Below are positions 19,263-30,700 of a stretch of DNA of 64,000 bases, piece after piece (position 1 is the stretch's first letter; each line of letters opens with the position of its first letter). Where the stretch lies: positions 124,001 through 188,000 of the forward strand of contig JAETNO010000004.1 of assembly GCA_021768245.1 (NCBI GenBank). The letters run 5' to 3'. The translations under genes and the position numbers were made by a program. This DNA comes from Bacteroidaceae bacterium. Its GTDB lineage: Bacteria > Bacteroidota > Bacteroidia > Bacteroidales > Muribaculaceae. The notes under the pieces were generated by a model. The model was given only the letters and a program-made list of their open reading frames with translations, had not been told where the DNA came from and did not search any database.

Positions 19263-19297
19263 AAAAACGCCCGAAGCAATGAACTCCGGGCGTTTTT
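19263..19297. terminator. Terminator at the end of the minus-strand glycan operon
   Basis: An 11-bp stem (19263-19273 with 19287-19297) with A and T runs on the outer sides lies 38 bases beyond the GH5 stop. Confidence 0.82.
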
Positions 19298-19334
19298 AGA
19301 TTCTTATGATTTATGATACCTTGACAAAACAGTC

Positions 19335-21080
19335 TTAGAAAGGATAGTTGCCTGCAGCGGCACCCTTCATAAGAGCGTCAATTACATATGAGTTCTTGGC
19401 ATTACCGTTAATACGGACAATATCGCCACCGGTCTCCCAATAGAAGGGCACACAGCCATGATTCTTTGCCGAAGCAGTGACATATTCAGTCCAATATGCG
19501 CGGCTGTCTTTCCAGCGGGCAATATCGATACCGGGAACGCCGGAGCGATCGTGTGAAACGGAATACTCACCGACAATCACGGGAATACCCTTGTTCACAT
19601 AGTAATTCTGCACCTTCTTGAACTGGCTGTCCACGTGGCTTTCCTCACCCCAGGTACAATTGCGGTCAGAACCATCCACATGGAATTTCGAGCCCCAGTA
19701 AAGTTTTATTGTAGGACTCCATGCGCCATCCTTGTCCATAATGGTATAGTCTGACGGGTCATAGAAATGGACTTCAACCATCGAGCGGTCAGCCACCTTA
19801 TCTTCGGGAAGAGCATAAAGCCCCTTGGTGCTTTCATCTATGTTAGTGAAAGGAGCCTGATGAATCAGCACACGGGAAGCATTGTTTCCACCTGTTCCGC
19901 GGACAGCATCGACAAATGTCTGCTGATAGGCCATAATGGCTTTCACTGATTTCTCCTTACCAGCCTGTGACTGGTTCTGCTGACCGGGCTCGTTCATCCC
20001 GGCAAAAAGCAGATGCTCGTCATAATGGTTCAGCTTGGTCGCAATCTGAGTCCAGTAATCACGCTGCTTCTTATCGACAGCCTCATCATAGCCGTTGACA
20101 CAGCTCTCCTCGAGCCAGCCGCCGTCCCAGTGAATATTAAGGACTGCATACATATCATTGGCCACAATCCAGCCGATCACCTCATCAACACGTGAAAGCC
20201 ACTTGGGGTCTATTGTATTGGAAGCGGCATCGCTCACATGGCTGTCCCATGCGCAGGGGACACGCACGGCATTAAATCCGAGCTGCTTGAGGCCACGGAT
20301 ATAATTTTCGTTTACCACAGGATTTCCCCAGCCGGTTTCTCCGCCGGGCACCTCCAGAGTATTGCCTATATTCACTCCGGCATAAAGTTTAGCGGCCAAC
20401 TGCATGGCGTTGCTGCTCATATTGGTCGAAGATTCCGCCTTCTCCTGAGTGACAGCCACGACAGCTGAAACGGATGCATCCTTTACAAGAGAAATCACGA
20501 TATCACCGCCACGGGCCTCAGAGCTTACATTGGCGTTATAGCTGAACTCAACAGAACCTTCGTCAATAGAGCGCGGCTCCATACGGGTCAGCCATTCGGG
20601 ATAAACGACATTTACCTCCGCAGTAGCTTCAAACGTGATTTTCAGCGTGCCTCCATTGGCGTCAAGTTCATTTCCGGGTGTAACCGAAAGTATATTGACC
20701 GCCTCACATTGATACTGGGTGACAGTGACAGACTTCGACTTGTTCCCACATTTTACCGTGACCGTAGCAGTACGGGCTTCATAGGCTGGATTAGGCTCAG
20801 CGGTGAGCTCTATCTCATATAATGATTTGGAACCGTCCTTGTGGGCGACATCACCGACCGTAAGCCAAGCGGCATCAGATGAAGCCTCAGGAATCGAAGG
20901 GGATTTCACCACAAGCTTAGCCGGAGCCGTACCCGCAAGGGCCACCGCCTCCTTGTTTACTACAAGATCGGTAGCCTGCGCCCAGTTCGGGCCTCCATTG
21001 TCATCATCGTCACTGCATGAGGTGAAAGCGACACTTCCGACAAGGAGCAACGAAAGAAATAATGATTGAATTTTTAGCAT
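19335..21080 (-). CDS. BACON-GH5 (subfamily 4-like) endo-xyloglucanase/endoglucanase lipoprotein
   Basis: 581 residues from ATG 21080. The lipobox TSC is followed by SDDDDNGG, the acidic signal that sends Bacteroidetes lipoproteins to the cell surface. Two BACON-like beta-sandwiches (about 30-130 and 132-215) precede the GH5 barrel (about 220-575). GVNIGNTLE and GWGNP recall subfamily 4. Catalytic residues are Glu364 in GMNEPG (acid/base) and Glu505 in VGEYS (nucleophile). In the B. ovatus xyloglucan locus the BACON-GH5_4 protein is the surface endo-xyloglucanase; by analogy this enzyme makes the first backbone cuts. Last gene of the susC operon. Activity on other beta-1,4-glucans is possible. 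Confidence 0.9.
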   Translation of the reverse strand: MLKIQSLFLSLLLVGSVAFTSCSDDDDNGGPNWAQATDLVVNKEAVALAGTAPAKLVVKSPSIPEASSDAAWLTVGDVAHKDGSKSLYEIELTAEPNPAYEARTATVTVKCGNKSKSVTVTQYQCEAVNILSVTPGNELDANGGTLKITFEATAEVNVVYPEWLTRMEPRSIDEGSVEFSYNANVSSEARGGDIVISLVKDASVSAVVAVTQEKAESSTNMSSNAMQLAAKLYAGVNIGNTLEVPGGETGWGNPVVNENYIRGLKQLGFNAVRVPCAWDSHVSDAASNTIDPKWLSRVDEVIGWIVANDMYAVLNIHWDGGWLEESCVNGYDEAVDKKQRDYWTQIATKLNHYDEHLLFAGMNEPGQQNQSQAGKEKSVKAIMAYQQTFVDAVRGTGGNNASRVLIHQAPFTNIDESTKGLYALPEDKVADRSMVEVHFYDPSDYTIMDKDGAWSPTIKLYWGSKFHVDGSDRNCTWGEESHVDSQFKKVQNYYVNKGIPVIVGEYSVSHDRSGVPGIDIARWKDSRAYWTEYVTASAKNHGCVPFYWETGGDIVRINGNAKNSYVIDALMKGAAAGNYPF

Positions 21081-21171
21081 TTTTATTAAATGGATAAATC
21101 TTGGTTGATAACACCGGCCGGACACATTTATATATTATAATTGCAATCCGGCCGGATATTAGACTTGATTT

Positions 21172-23784
21172 TTATTTACCTACAAAAGAGAAGCCATTAT
21201 CAAGCTTGATTGACACGATTTCACACTTAAGATTACTCTTATCATCGCCAATCGCCGCACCAAGGCCATCAATATCGACACACCATACTGTTGCGCCCGT
21301 GCAGGCCTGACCTGGGGAGAGCGAAATGGTATATTCTCCGTCGCCGTTGACAGTGGCAATATTAGTGCCCCAGTCCTGGAAAGCCCAGCCGTCGGAAACA
21401 TATGACAATGCGGCGGTATAACTACCCGAGGCAGCGGCACCGGAAAGTCCGCTGATGCGGAAAGTCAAAGTCATGACATCGCTGAAGTTCACAAGCGATT
21501 TATCGAGACCGCAGTCGCTGCCTGTGTCGCCATACTCATTATAGATATCCAGACGGATTTTTCCGTTGCCCTCAAGGTCGCCGAAACGCAGTTTTGAATT
21601 GTCGAAGATAGCCTTCGAGATTCCATGGCCGCGAATCACGGTAGCTCCGTCGTCAAGGACGATGCTCTTGACATTCACTATCACGGCATCCTTATTGTCA
21701 AGGTCACTGCTCATACCGGGAATATCGATAACCCATACGGCAGCACCGCTACAAGCCTGATTAGGATTGATTGTGAATGTGTAGACACCGTCACCTTCAA
21801 CAGTAATCTTATCATCGCCCCAGATCTGATAGCCCCATGAAGCTTCCGCATACGACAGTCCTGCCTGATAGCTCTTGCTTGCTGCGGCTCCGTTGAGACC
21901 GGAAATCTCGACAGTCACTGCCATATTCTTTGAGAAGCTGAGAAGCGAAGTGTCTACAGTACCGTTGGCTTTCGAAGCCCCATACTCATTGTAGAGTTCA
22001 ATGCGGTAGTTTCCGTTGCCCTCAATGTCGCCAAGAGGCATCTTCGCATTGTTGAACGAACCGAAGACCGGAACGACATCACCCGACACATTCTTGCCTA
22101 CGAATTCAACCTTTCCATAATCAAGGTCTATCGAGAGCACCTCACATTTAAGCGCGCTCTTGTCGTCGCCTATTGCAGTGCCGAGGCCATCGATATCAAT
22201 CACCCATACAGCTGCGCCGTCACACTGGCCCGCAGCGTTCCATGACACGGTATAGACGCCATTGCCCTTCACATCCACGGAAGAATCACCCCAGGTCTGC
22301 TGGCTCCAGTCGCCTGACGCATACGAAAGACCCGCTTTGTAAGTTCCGGAAGCAGCTGTTCCTGAAAGGCCGCTGATGCGGAATGTTACGGTCATATTCT
22401 TCGAGAAGCTGAGAAGCGCTGTATTGAGCGGAGATGCGGAGCCTGTAGTGCCATACTGATTGAAGATTTCGATACGGATTTTTCCGTTGTTCTCAAGGTC
22501 ACCGAAAACAATCTTGTTATTGTCAATCTTGGGAGCCCTGTAGGGAGCAGTTCGCACAGGACGCACTGCCAGTCCGGTATTGACAGTGGCACGATTTTCA
22601 GAGAGACCGTCACCGGCTACATACATCTTAGCGTAAGTCTCATTTTCATTACTTATGCTTCCTGTCCAATAGCCTCCGTAGTTTGTGTTGAAATTCTCTC
22701 CTTCACGGGCGGGAATCACGGGTAAAAGGATGCTGTTGCCGGTTATCTTCGAGGTCACGCGAAGCATTTTAGCGCCCTCCACATCTTCGGTAGTCACGTC
22801 AGAGTTCGCGAGCAGGTTCTGCCAGTCGGCGGCCGTAGGCATCATGCCTGCGCCGGCGACCTTGGCCACATCATTGTCACTGTCGGAAATTGACATGCCT
22901 TTTGCGTAATCGTCGGCAGAGGTCGAACGCATGAGACCTGTGATATCACCGTAACCGATAAGTGCACCCTGCTCTGAAGGTGTAGCGGCTCCGAGGTTAC
23001 ATGTCGCCCAGTCCTTGTCAAGTCCCATATCCACATAAAGAGCTGACTCTTCATTTGAGGGGTCATAAAACTTCTCGGTGGTGAATGTCTTCGCTCCGGC
23101 GGGATCGATGACAATCGCATCGTTCATCACCATATAAGCGGCATAGTGATACTGCGTATTGGGAATGAGTTGCTTTGCCTCAACGGTATATGAGTTTGAC
23201 GCATCTGTCACCGACATGCGCACACCATCGGCAATCTTCGACGGGTCGGAAGCAAGAATTATACCGTGTTCCATGCCCTGCTCAAGAAGGTCGTTGACTC
23301 CGTTAAGTGTAGCGCCGAGATTGGCGGAGACACCGGTCACGGAGGCCGCATCGGCAGTCCCTATCTGGGAGTCAGTTGTGACGAAAGCCTTGATGTCACC
23401 GTATTCGGTAACTTTACCCTGAAGGGTGACGAATGTGGCATAGTAATATGTCACTCCGTCACGCAGACCGGTGAGGGAAGTGGTCACAGTGCAGCCGTCC
23501 TCTTCAAGTGTTCCCTGACGGCGTGTACCGGAAGTGAGCAGCGACTGCTCATCTGTCCCGTAGACAGCTCCCACGGTGTAAGCCTTCTCTTTGTCCTGAG
23601 AGGAAAGATCCTTCACCGTGCCCGTCACAACTGCGGTGGTGGCGGTAGTCTGTGCGCCTCCGGTAGTCACCTCGGTTATTATTCCTGTGGTGTTGATGAA
23701 GTAGTCATCATCATCGTTGCAGCTCACGGTAGAAAAACCTATGGCAACGGAGAAGACACCCATCAGAAATTTATTCAGTTTCAT
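21172..23784 (-). CDS. Surface lipoprotein with three tandem beta-modules, putative glycan-binding protein
   Basis: 870 residues. The lipobox VSC is followed by NDDDDYF, predicting surface display. Residues 33-235 look like two fibronectin III-type domains. About 245-415 resembles the FISUMP domain (YVDMGLDKDWATCNLGAA). The C-terminal half is three copies of a roughly 145-residue module, each opening with a FGDLEGNGK-type motif and keeping W-x2-Q-x-WG and AVWVIDI motifs. Position in the operon and surface signal suggest it holds glycan for GH5, like SGBP-B of xyloglucan loci. I do not recognise the repeated module as a named carbohydrate-binding family. It lies between the other putative binding protein and GH5. 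Confidence 0.75.
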   Translation of the reverse strand: MKLNKFLMGVFSVAIGFSTVSCNDDDDYFINTTGIITEVTTGGAQTTATTAVVTGTVKDLSSQDKEKAYTVGAVYGTDEQSLLTSGTRRQGTLEEDGCTVTTSLTGLRDGVTYYYATFVTLQGKVTEYGDIKAFVTTDSQIGTADAASVTGVSANLGATLNGVNDLLEQGMEHGIILASDPSKIADGVRMSVTDASNSYTVEAKQLIPNTQYHYAAYMVMNDAIVIDPAGAKTFTTEKFYDPSNEESALYVDMGLDKDWATCNLGAATPSEQGALIGYGDITGLMRSTSADDYAKGMSISDSDNDVAKVAGAGMMPTAADWQNLLANSDVTTEDVEGAKMLRVTSKITGNSILLPVIPAREGENFNTNYGGYWTGSISNENETYAKMYVAGDGLSENRATVNTGLAVRPVRTAPYRAPKIDNNKIVFGDLENNGKIRIEIFNQYGTTGSASPLNTALLSFSKNMTVTFRISGLSGTAASGTYKAGLSYASGDWSQQTWGDSSVDVKGNGVYTVSWNAAGQCDGAAVWVIDIDGLGTAIGDDKSALKCEVLSIDLDYGKVEFVGKNVSGDVVPVFGSFNNAKMPLGDIEGNGNYRIELYNEYGASKANGTVDTSLLSFSKNMAVTVEISGLNGAAASKSYQAGLSYAEASWGYQIWGDDKITVEGDGVYTFTINPNQACSGAAVWVIDIPGMSSDLDNKDAVIVNVKSIVLDDGATVIRGHGISKAIFDNSKLRFGDLEGNGKIRLDIYNEYGDTGSDCGLDKSLVNFSDVMTLTFRISGLSGAAASGSYTAALSYVSDGWAFQDWGTNIATVNGDGEYTISLSPGQACTGATVWCVDIDGLGAAIGDDKSNLKCEIVSIKLDNGFSFVGK
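21175..22530 (-). repeat. Three tandem repeats of about 145 codons
   Basis: Within the preceding gene, codons of about residues 421-565, 575-715 and 726-870 encode three similar modules. Shared positions include FGDLE(G/N)NGK, IYNEYG, LLSFSKNM, ISGLSGAAASGSY, W-x2-Q-x-WG, NGDGVYT and AVWVIDI. The first and third are closest to each other. Limits are approximate. Confidence 0.8.
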
Positions 23785-23819
23785 TATCGTGTTTTCTGAT
23801 TAAACTGGGGGTTAACAAA

Positions 23820-25709
23820 TTATTCTGTTTTTCCAAAGTGCTGCTCGCCGGAGTCAAAGACAACGGTAAATGTCACCGAGAGAGTGGAAGTACACTTGAA
23901 AGAAGTGGTAGGAATTACGTTATTGTCAGTGTCGCCATCCCATGCCCATGCATTGAGGATAGTACGGCGCACCGAAGGATTATCGCTCAAGTCCTTTCCT
24001 TCGACACTGTAGCCGAACAATGTCTGGTCTTCGATTGAGACCGGCGTACCGTCTACAGAAATTGAATTTATGATTACGTCACAATTGGGATACTTCGTAT
24101 AGACCTTTTCAACTCCAACATAGAGACCGAGATGGCTGAAAGAGGTCATATTGAAATTCTCGAACGTAATTGTCGCAGGCTTTCCGTCCTCACACTTCAC
24201 ATAATCGGAATATGAGTCGCTTATCGACCACCCGTCCGTCTCAAAGAACTGGGCGTAAGCCTTGAATGTCTCTGCCTGGGGAGCTCCGCCAAGGACAGCA
24301 ACATAATGATAGCCGATATACTGATAAGCCTTACCGGTGAAATCATACAGTTTGCGTCCGAGCCAAATATCGGTAATCTTACCGTCTTCCAGAGTGACAT
24401 CGAGCACTTCCAGATCCGAGCCCTCATATGATACTTCAGGTGCGATTTCAACACGTCCCATTCCCTTTGCGAGATTTATGAACCCGAGTGAATCAGCCGT
24501 AAAGCTTCCGTCAATGGTCTCGTCGGGGGTAGTCGCGATATATGAGCCCTTGTTCGACACCTTGTCGACCGTAGGACACTCGAACTTAAGGGTAAAGCCT
24601 TCGGTCTCGTCTATCGAACCGCCACGGTTCTGACGCGTCTTGGCATCGTCAAGGGCGAAATAATCATATGAATCATCACTTGACAGCTGATAGGTCCCGA
24701 ATATGTTCTGATAAGAGAACACTTCAAACCATCCTGTTGGCAGACCAACTTGTACGGGTTCCTGCCAGTTGTCGCGATAATTCTTCGATGTGAAGTTGAG
24801 ACATACCGAAGTGTTTCCGTCGCCAGTATGGCATAGAAGCTGAAGGAAATCCTCTGTGGCGTAAAGGATATCGAAGTCATAGCAGTCAGCCACGCGGCTG
24901 TCAATCGGATAGAAGCTGATTCCTGACAGTTTCATCGTACGCGTGTCCTCATTTATCATGAACAGGCCTTTCTTTTCGCCGTCAAACTGATTGTTCGTTG
25001 TCAGGTTGGCGCCTCCGATAAGGTCAAACGTAAACGTACCATAGTCTGCGGCGGTACACATCCATGAATTACCTGCATAATCAGCCTGCCAGTACCATGC
25101 CGCACCGTCTGAATTAAGAGGGAAGTTCGTGTTGATTGCCGTTGCAGGGTCCCATGGGTTAGAATCGATATAGTTCTCGCCCTTTGCATTATGGAGCATA
25201 TCCCACGTATATCCGGTGTTGAAATACCAGATTGGGCTTGCGAACATCGAATATGTCTTTCCGTTCTCATCAAGGTCAAGTACCCAGGTCTTGGATTTTC
25301 CAACACCCCCGGTAATTATTGACCAAAGCTCGCCCTTGATGAAATCCTCACACATATCGTCGACAGTAAACGTGACCGGCTCGCTCCACACGAGACCGGC
25401 ACGGGTATTAACGCCGAACTGAACCTCATATTCCCCGGCAAAAGGGATTTTAAGGTCACAGTTTGTCGCCGTAGCATTTCCCTGCGGGTGTTTCCAGGCC
25501 ACGGTATATTGCGAAGGCATGAGACTCTGAAGGTGGATTATGTTGGGATTGTCGTTATCGTGAGTCACGGTAAAGGCAATACCCTCAACAAGATCCTCGG
25601 GAGCGATAGTCTTGCCCGGCATCTCGTTGTCGTCAGGAGTACAGGACGGGAAAAGAGTCAGAGCCGCCCCTACCACTAACGAAAGAAAGTAGTTGAATTG
25701 CTTTTTCAT
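23820..25709 (-). CDS. Putative surface glycan-binding lipoprotein (SGBP-like)
   Basis: 629 residues. The lipobox (PSC) is followed by TPDDNE, consistent with surface export. The N-terminal 120 residues form a PKD-like beta-sandwich (FAGEYEVQFGVNTRAG). The rest is rich in Trp, Tyr and Asp (for instance WYFNTGYTW, AAWYWQADYAGNSW), as expected of a glycan-binding surface. No catalytic motif is visible. Its place right after susD matches the first binding protein (SGBP-A position) of xyloglucan loci. The 284-base gap to susD has no gene; I see only a weak GAATC/GATTC hairpin near 25762. The SGBP call is mostly from position. Confidence 0.7.
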   Translation of the reverse strand: MKKQFNYFLSLVVGAALTLFPSCTPDDNEMPGKTIAPEDLVEGIAFTVTHDNDNPNIIHLQSLMPSQYTVAWKHPQGNATATNCDLKIPFAGEYEVQFGVNTRAGLVWSEPVTFTVDDMCEDFIKGELWSIITGGVGKSKTWVLDLDENGKTYSMFASPIWYFNTGYTWDMLHNAKGENYIDSNPWDPATAINTNFPLNSDGAAWYWQADYAGNSWMCTAADYGTFTFDLIGGANLTTNNQFDGEKKGLFMINEDTRTMKLSGISFYPIDSRVADCYDFDILYATEDFLQLLCHTGDGNTSVCLNFTSKNYRDNWQEPVQVGLPTGWFEVFSYQNIFGTYQLSSDDSYDYFALDDAKTRQNRGGSIDETEGFTLKFECPTVDKVSNKGSYIATTPDETIDGSFTADSLGFINLAKGMGRVEIAPEVSYEGSDLEVLDVTLEDGKITDIWLGRKLYDFTGKAYQYIGYHYVAVLGGAPQAETFKAYAQFFETDGWSISDSYSDYVKCEDGKPATITFENFNMTSFSHLGLYVGVEKVYTKYPNCDVIINSISVDGTPVSIEDQTLFGYSVEGKDLSDNPSVRRTILNAWAWDGDTDNNVIPTTSFKCTSTLSVTFTVVFDSGEQHFGKTE

Positions 25710-25993
25710 TGGTAAATTTCGGTGTATGAAATCTTCTTAAAATTGGTTTATGAATCGGACCGGATTCTTTGATTGTGAATCAGTCCTTATTTGGAATTGC
25801 TGAGTGTGTCCGGTATAAACGGGGATTCTTATAGAAAGTCCTTGATATTGCATTTAGGCTTGTGTGCGTGTGTCATTCACGGTTATCGTATTGATACAAC
25901 GCCATATTTGCCTAAAAATTATCATATTTCTATGTTTTAACTTTTTATAATAAACCTCATTTCCCGGAATCACACTCTGAACTCCATGGAAGA

Positions 25994-27676
25994 TTACCAA
26001 CCGGTGTTCTGCTTGAGGACTCCGTTGGAAAGAGTTATTTGATTCTGGGGAATCTGCGAGAGACCCTTGGTCTCAATAATCTTCTCACGTTTAAAAGTCA
26101 CTTCCGCCTCGATACCTCCATTATAGACTGTACCGGCCGAAGCTACGATAGCATCTGCTGCCACATCCAGCCCCTGACGTAGAAGATCCCAATAGCGGAT
26201 ACCTTCGAAAGCAAGTTCGCGTGCACGTTCAGCCATGATATTGTCTTTGGTGACGGGAATGTCTGAAAGGCCGGCACGGTCTCGGATAAGATGCATATAG
26301 TCAGCGGCTTTAGGAGAACCGAGTTCTGCGGCCATAAGAAGCACGTCGGCATAACGGACAATCACCCACTGTTGAGGGTTACATTCCTGGAAACCGGCTG
26401 TACCGTCAGCGTTGGTACCCGGAGAACCGTTTCCGTAACAGAGTGGAGAATATTTCTTCACGGTATAGCCCGTGTATTCACGCCAATCCTTATAACCTGC
26501 CTCATAGTCAGCTTCGGCAACAACGCCCTCTTTCTGAAGGTCAATCACCGACGGAACCATGCGTTTGTCATTGCTCGGGAAAAGTTTAAGATATGACGGG
26601 CATACGGTGCATGCTCCCCAGCCCTTTCCATAAGGACTGGCATTGATTTTACGCATACCCATCATTACCAACCAGCGGTTGGAATCGTCATTGCCGTTAT
26701 AATCCTGTGTAGGAGTAAATTTCTGTGCAAGCAGGATTTCCTTGTTGGCATCTCCGGCATAGGTAGACTTTTCAGCATCCCAACCGACCTCGCCGGGGAT
26801 GGGCACCAAAGAGGAAGCGGGCCAAAGTGTAGCGAAATCGCTCAGAAGGCCGTAGTAACCTGAATTGATTACATCCTCGACAGCGGCGAGTGCTTCTGCC
26901 TTTGTGAATGTTCCGGTTGTATTGCCTTCCGCATCGGTAAAACCGGGCTCCTTACCGTAGTAACCTGCATAGAACAGATAAGCGCGTGCGAGCAGAGCCT
27001 CAGCAGCATATTTGGTCACACGACCGCTTTCTGCTTCCACCATGGAGCCGTCCTTGAAGCCGGCATCAGCGGGAATATTTGCAGCGGCATACTTGAGGTC
27101 CTCAAATATAGCGGCATATACTTCTGCGGGATCGGCCTGCGAACGGTTCTCATTAACCGGTTCGAGGAATAGAGGAATATTGCCCCACAGGCGCACCATA
27201 TCAAAGTAGAGAATTGCGCGTAGGGCGCGACATTCACCCATATAGCGTGCGTGGACATCATCATTGAGCCACTGAATCTGGCTCTCTTTTGAAATGAGCA
27301 TATTACAGCGATAGACTGCTGCATAGTAAGCTTTCCAGTCTGCCTCATAGACGCTCATTGTTGACTGTGATTCCGCGCGGTCGAAACGGTCGATCATCTG
27401 GTATTTGCGGTCGTCAGGCACACCTGAACCACCGTAAGTTTCATCGCTCATCACAGTGGAAGCCACATAGAAACCTATTCCGGGGCATGATGAAATTTTA
27501 CGCCAACCGTCATAGCATCCTAAAAGGGCTCGCCATGCGTCTGCCTCTGTCTTATAAAACGAATCGGTATCGGAATCTGTCTTCGACGAGACATCGAGGA
27601 AGCTGTCGGAGCAGGCGCTAAGTCCGACCATGGCAGCGACACCGAGAGTCAATATATTGAATTTAAATTTATTCAT
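25994..27676 (-). CDS. susD: SusD-family outer-membrane glycan-binding lipoprotein
   Basis: 560 residues, typical for SusD/RagB. Lipobox SAC followed by SDSFLDV, then TPR-like helices with the family segment ALLARAYLFYAGYYG and the C-terminal RARELAFEGIRYWDLLRQG. SusD proteins sit on the surface as a lid on the SusC barrel and deliver oligosaccharides to it. It starts 32 bases after susC, so the two are co-transcribed. A long gap (284 bases) follows. The gene name denotes family membership, not starch specificity. Confidence 0.95.
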   Translation of the reverse strand: MNKFKFNILTLGVAAMVGLSACSDSFLDVSSKTDSDTDSFYKTEADAWRALLGCYDGWRKISSCPGIGFYVASTVMSDETYGGSGVPDDRKYQMIDRFDRAESQSTMSVYEADWKAYYAAVYRCNMLISKESQIQWLNDDVHARYMGECRALRAILYFDMVRLWGNIPLFLEPVNENRSQADPAEVYAAIFEDLKYAAANIPADAGFKDGSMVEAESGRVTKYAAEALLARAYLFYAGYYGKEPGFTDAEGNTTGTFTKAEALAAVEDVINSGYYGLLSDFATLWPASSLVPIPGEVGWDAEKSTYAGDANKEILLAQKFTPTQDYNGNDDSNRWLVMMGMRKINASPYGKGWGACTVCPSYLKLFPSNDKRMVPSVIDLQKEGVVAEADYEAGYKDWREYTGYTVKKYSPLCYGNGSPGTNADGTAGFQECNPQQWVIVRYADVLLMAAELGSPKAADYMHLIRDRAGLSDIPVTKDNIMAERARELAFEGIRYWDLLRQGLDVAADAIVASAGTVYNGGIEAEVTFKREKIIETKGLSQIPQNQITLSNGVLKQNTGW

Positions 27677-27708
27677 TTTTCAAATGGTTCTAAACTTTTA
27701 AGAAATGA

Positions 27709-30700
27709 TTAGAAAGTCAGATTGACTCCGATGAGCCATGTACGGGGACGGGGATAATAACCCAGGTCTACACCTGACACCCATGACTGGTTACCGTAGC
27801 CGATTTCAGGATCCATACCGTCATAGTCTGTAAATGTGAAGAGATTCTGGGCCTGAACGTAAAGACGGGCCTGTGAGCACCATTTCTGCTTCATAAGAGG
27901 AGCGAAATTATAGCCGAGTGTCACGTTCGAGATTCTCAGGTAGTCACCGTTCTGGATGAAGAGGTCGGAGAACTGGTAGTTGATGTTCTGGTTGGTGACA
28001 CGGGGAATACGGTTGGATGTTCCCTCTCCGGTCCAGCGGTCAAGGATGCTTGACGTGTAGTTGGCCTTTGTGTTATCCCAGTCACGGTAGCTTTGAGCTA
28101 TCTGGAAACCGGCAGCACCGGTGGCAACAACTCCGAAATCGAAGTTCTTATAATAGAGATTGATATTGAAACCATAGGTGAACTTGGGCATGCCGTTTCC
28201 GAGGTTCACCTTGTCGTTCTCATCAAGCACGCCATCATGGTTGACGTCGATAAAAATAACGTCGCCGGGCTGCACATTTGCTTGAAGCACACCGTTGCCT
28301 GCCGCAACCCAATCGTTTATCTGCTGCTGGTTCTGGAAAATACCGGCAGTCTTGTAGCCCCAGAAGTAGCCGATTGGCTTACCGTTTTCAGCACGGTAGA
28401 ACTCACCGGAATTGGTATAGATTTCATCGGCATTACCATTCTTATCCCAACCGTGTATGATACCGTCCTGGTTAGGAATAGATCCTACCTCGTTATGGTT
28501 ATAGGCACCATTGATGCCGATGCTATATGAAAAATCCTTGCCGATTACATCATTCCACGTAAGCGACAGCTCAACACCCGTGTTCTTGACGCTACCACCG
28601 TTTATGAACGGTGCATCGGTTCCGGCTGTGGCAAGAATCGGAGCCTTGACGAGCCAGTCCTTGTTCTTCTTTATATAGTAGTCGAAGTTGACAGCGAGAC
28701 GGCTGTTGAAAAGACGTGCGTCAAAACCGAAGTTTGTCTGTTCTGAAGTTTCCCATGTAAGGTCAAGATTGCCGAGACGTGAGGGATAGGCTCCCCAGTT
28801 GCCCGACAGGATAGGCGCGAAATTGGTAAGCTGACCGTTCGGACCCATGAACTGACCGAAATAATAATGGGTATTTGCATTTTTTATAGGAGCGAGATAC
28901 TGGTAATTGTCAACGTTCTGGTTACCTACACGGCCCCAGCTTGCACGTATCTTCAGGAAGTCAAGCCATCCGCGTGCCGGTTCCATGAATTTTTCGTTGG
29001 AAATATTCCAGCCTGCCGACACTGATGGGAAGGTACCGAAACGGTGACCCTTGGCAAAACGCGAAGAACCGTCGCGACGCACGGTGACATTTACCATATA
29101 TTTATCCTGCCAGTCCCAGCCGAGACGTCCGAAATAACTGACAGAGCGGGCATCATCATGAGGATTGCCGGCTACGCTGACCCCGTTCTGTCCGAGAGTC
29201 GAACCGGTACCGTTGTTGATCCAGGCATGCGCCCAGTCGTCGAATCCTTCTTTGAGCATACCCTGGCCACCACCGAGATATGAACCGCTGTAGCGATATG
29301 ACTCCATACCGATGAGAGCGTTGAAGTGATGCTCTTTGATATTCCAGTCATATGTGGCTGTGTTTGTCCATGTCAGGCCGAGAGAGTGGTTGGCGTTCTG
29401 CGACACGCGTGTTTCAGGCGTGGCGTCAAGCGTGCTGAAATGAGCGAGCGGAGTGAAACTGCGATAGTCGCTTGAACCGTAGACCGCACCGAAAACCGTA
29501 CGGATACGGAGATTTTTAATCGGCTCGATCTGGGCATAGACATTCCCGTTGAAAACGGCATTTTTGTTGACATTATTGGTATATGTCATCATATTGCCAT
29601 AGGGATTGCCGTCAGTTGAATTCCAATCACTATTGGATGCGTCATAATAAAGGCCTTTATTTATGACCTCTTCTTTTCCATCAATAGTATATGTGGGAGT
29701 ACCGTTGGCATAAACCTGCGTGAGCGGGCTTGTACCGAAAGCGCCGCGAAGCTTGCTGTTCCATATATTCCCTACCGGAATACCTGTATTCTTCGTGTAG
29801 ATGAATGAGGCCTGCTCGCCAATGGTCACGATGCCGTCGAAAAGCTTATGGTCTGAATTGATACGGAAGTTATAGCGGCTATAGTTGGACACTTCCGGTC
29901 CGCCGACAATACCCTCCTGGTTGATATAACCGAGAGAAAGAGCGTAGGTAGAAGTTTTGCTGCCACCGGTCACACCTATCGTGTAACTTTGGGTCTTGGC
30001 ATTGTCATGGAACATGGTGTCAAGCCAGTCAGTATCATAGGTGCCGAGACGTTCGCCTTCTTCATTAGTGCGCCAGATAGAGTTCATTGACGCCCAATCA
30101 TAGGGGGCAAGTCCGCTGTTGACCTGCTGCTCATCCATAATCGTCATGAACTGCTCGGCATTAAGCAGCTTGGGCTTGCGCGGAGCACTCTGCCATCCGA
30201 AATAGCCGTCGAATGTCACTTTGGCTTTCCCTTCCTTGCCCTGCTTGGTTGTGATGAGCACGACACCGTTGGCGGCCTGGGCACCGTAGATAGCGGCCGA
30301 GGCGGCATCCTTCAGCACGTCGATGCTCTCGATATCCGCAGGATTGAGGGTGGAAATGTCACCGCCGATACCGTCGATAAGATAGAGTGGAGAAGCATTG
30401 CCGATAGTACCGAGACCGCGGATTGTAACTTTCATGCCTGAACCGGGCTGACCTGATTCACTGGCAATACTTACACCCGGCAGCTGGCCCTGCATGGCCT
30501 GGAGAGGAGAAGTGGTGTTCATTTTCAGAATCTCGTCGCCCTTTATCTGGGCGGTGGCCCCGGTGACAAGTTTCTTCTTCTGCACACCGTAGCCGACAAC
30601 CACCACTTCGTCAAGCACCTCGGAGTCCTCGATGAGGGCCACGTCGATACGCTCGGAGTCCACAGTGATTTCGCGGGGAGTGAATCCCACGTAGGAGAAC

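Noticed and set aside
21175..22530. CRISPR or satellite-like repeat
   Set aside because: The periodicity is at the protein-module level, about 450 bases, with diverged copies inside one reading frame.
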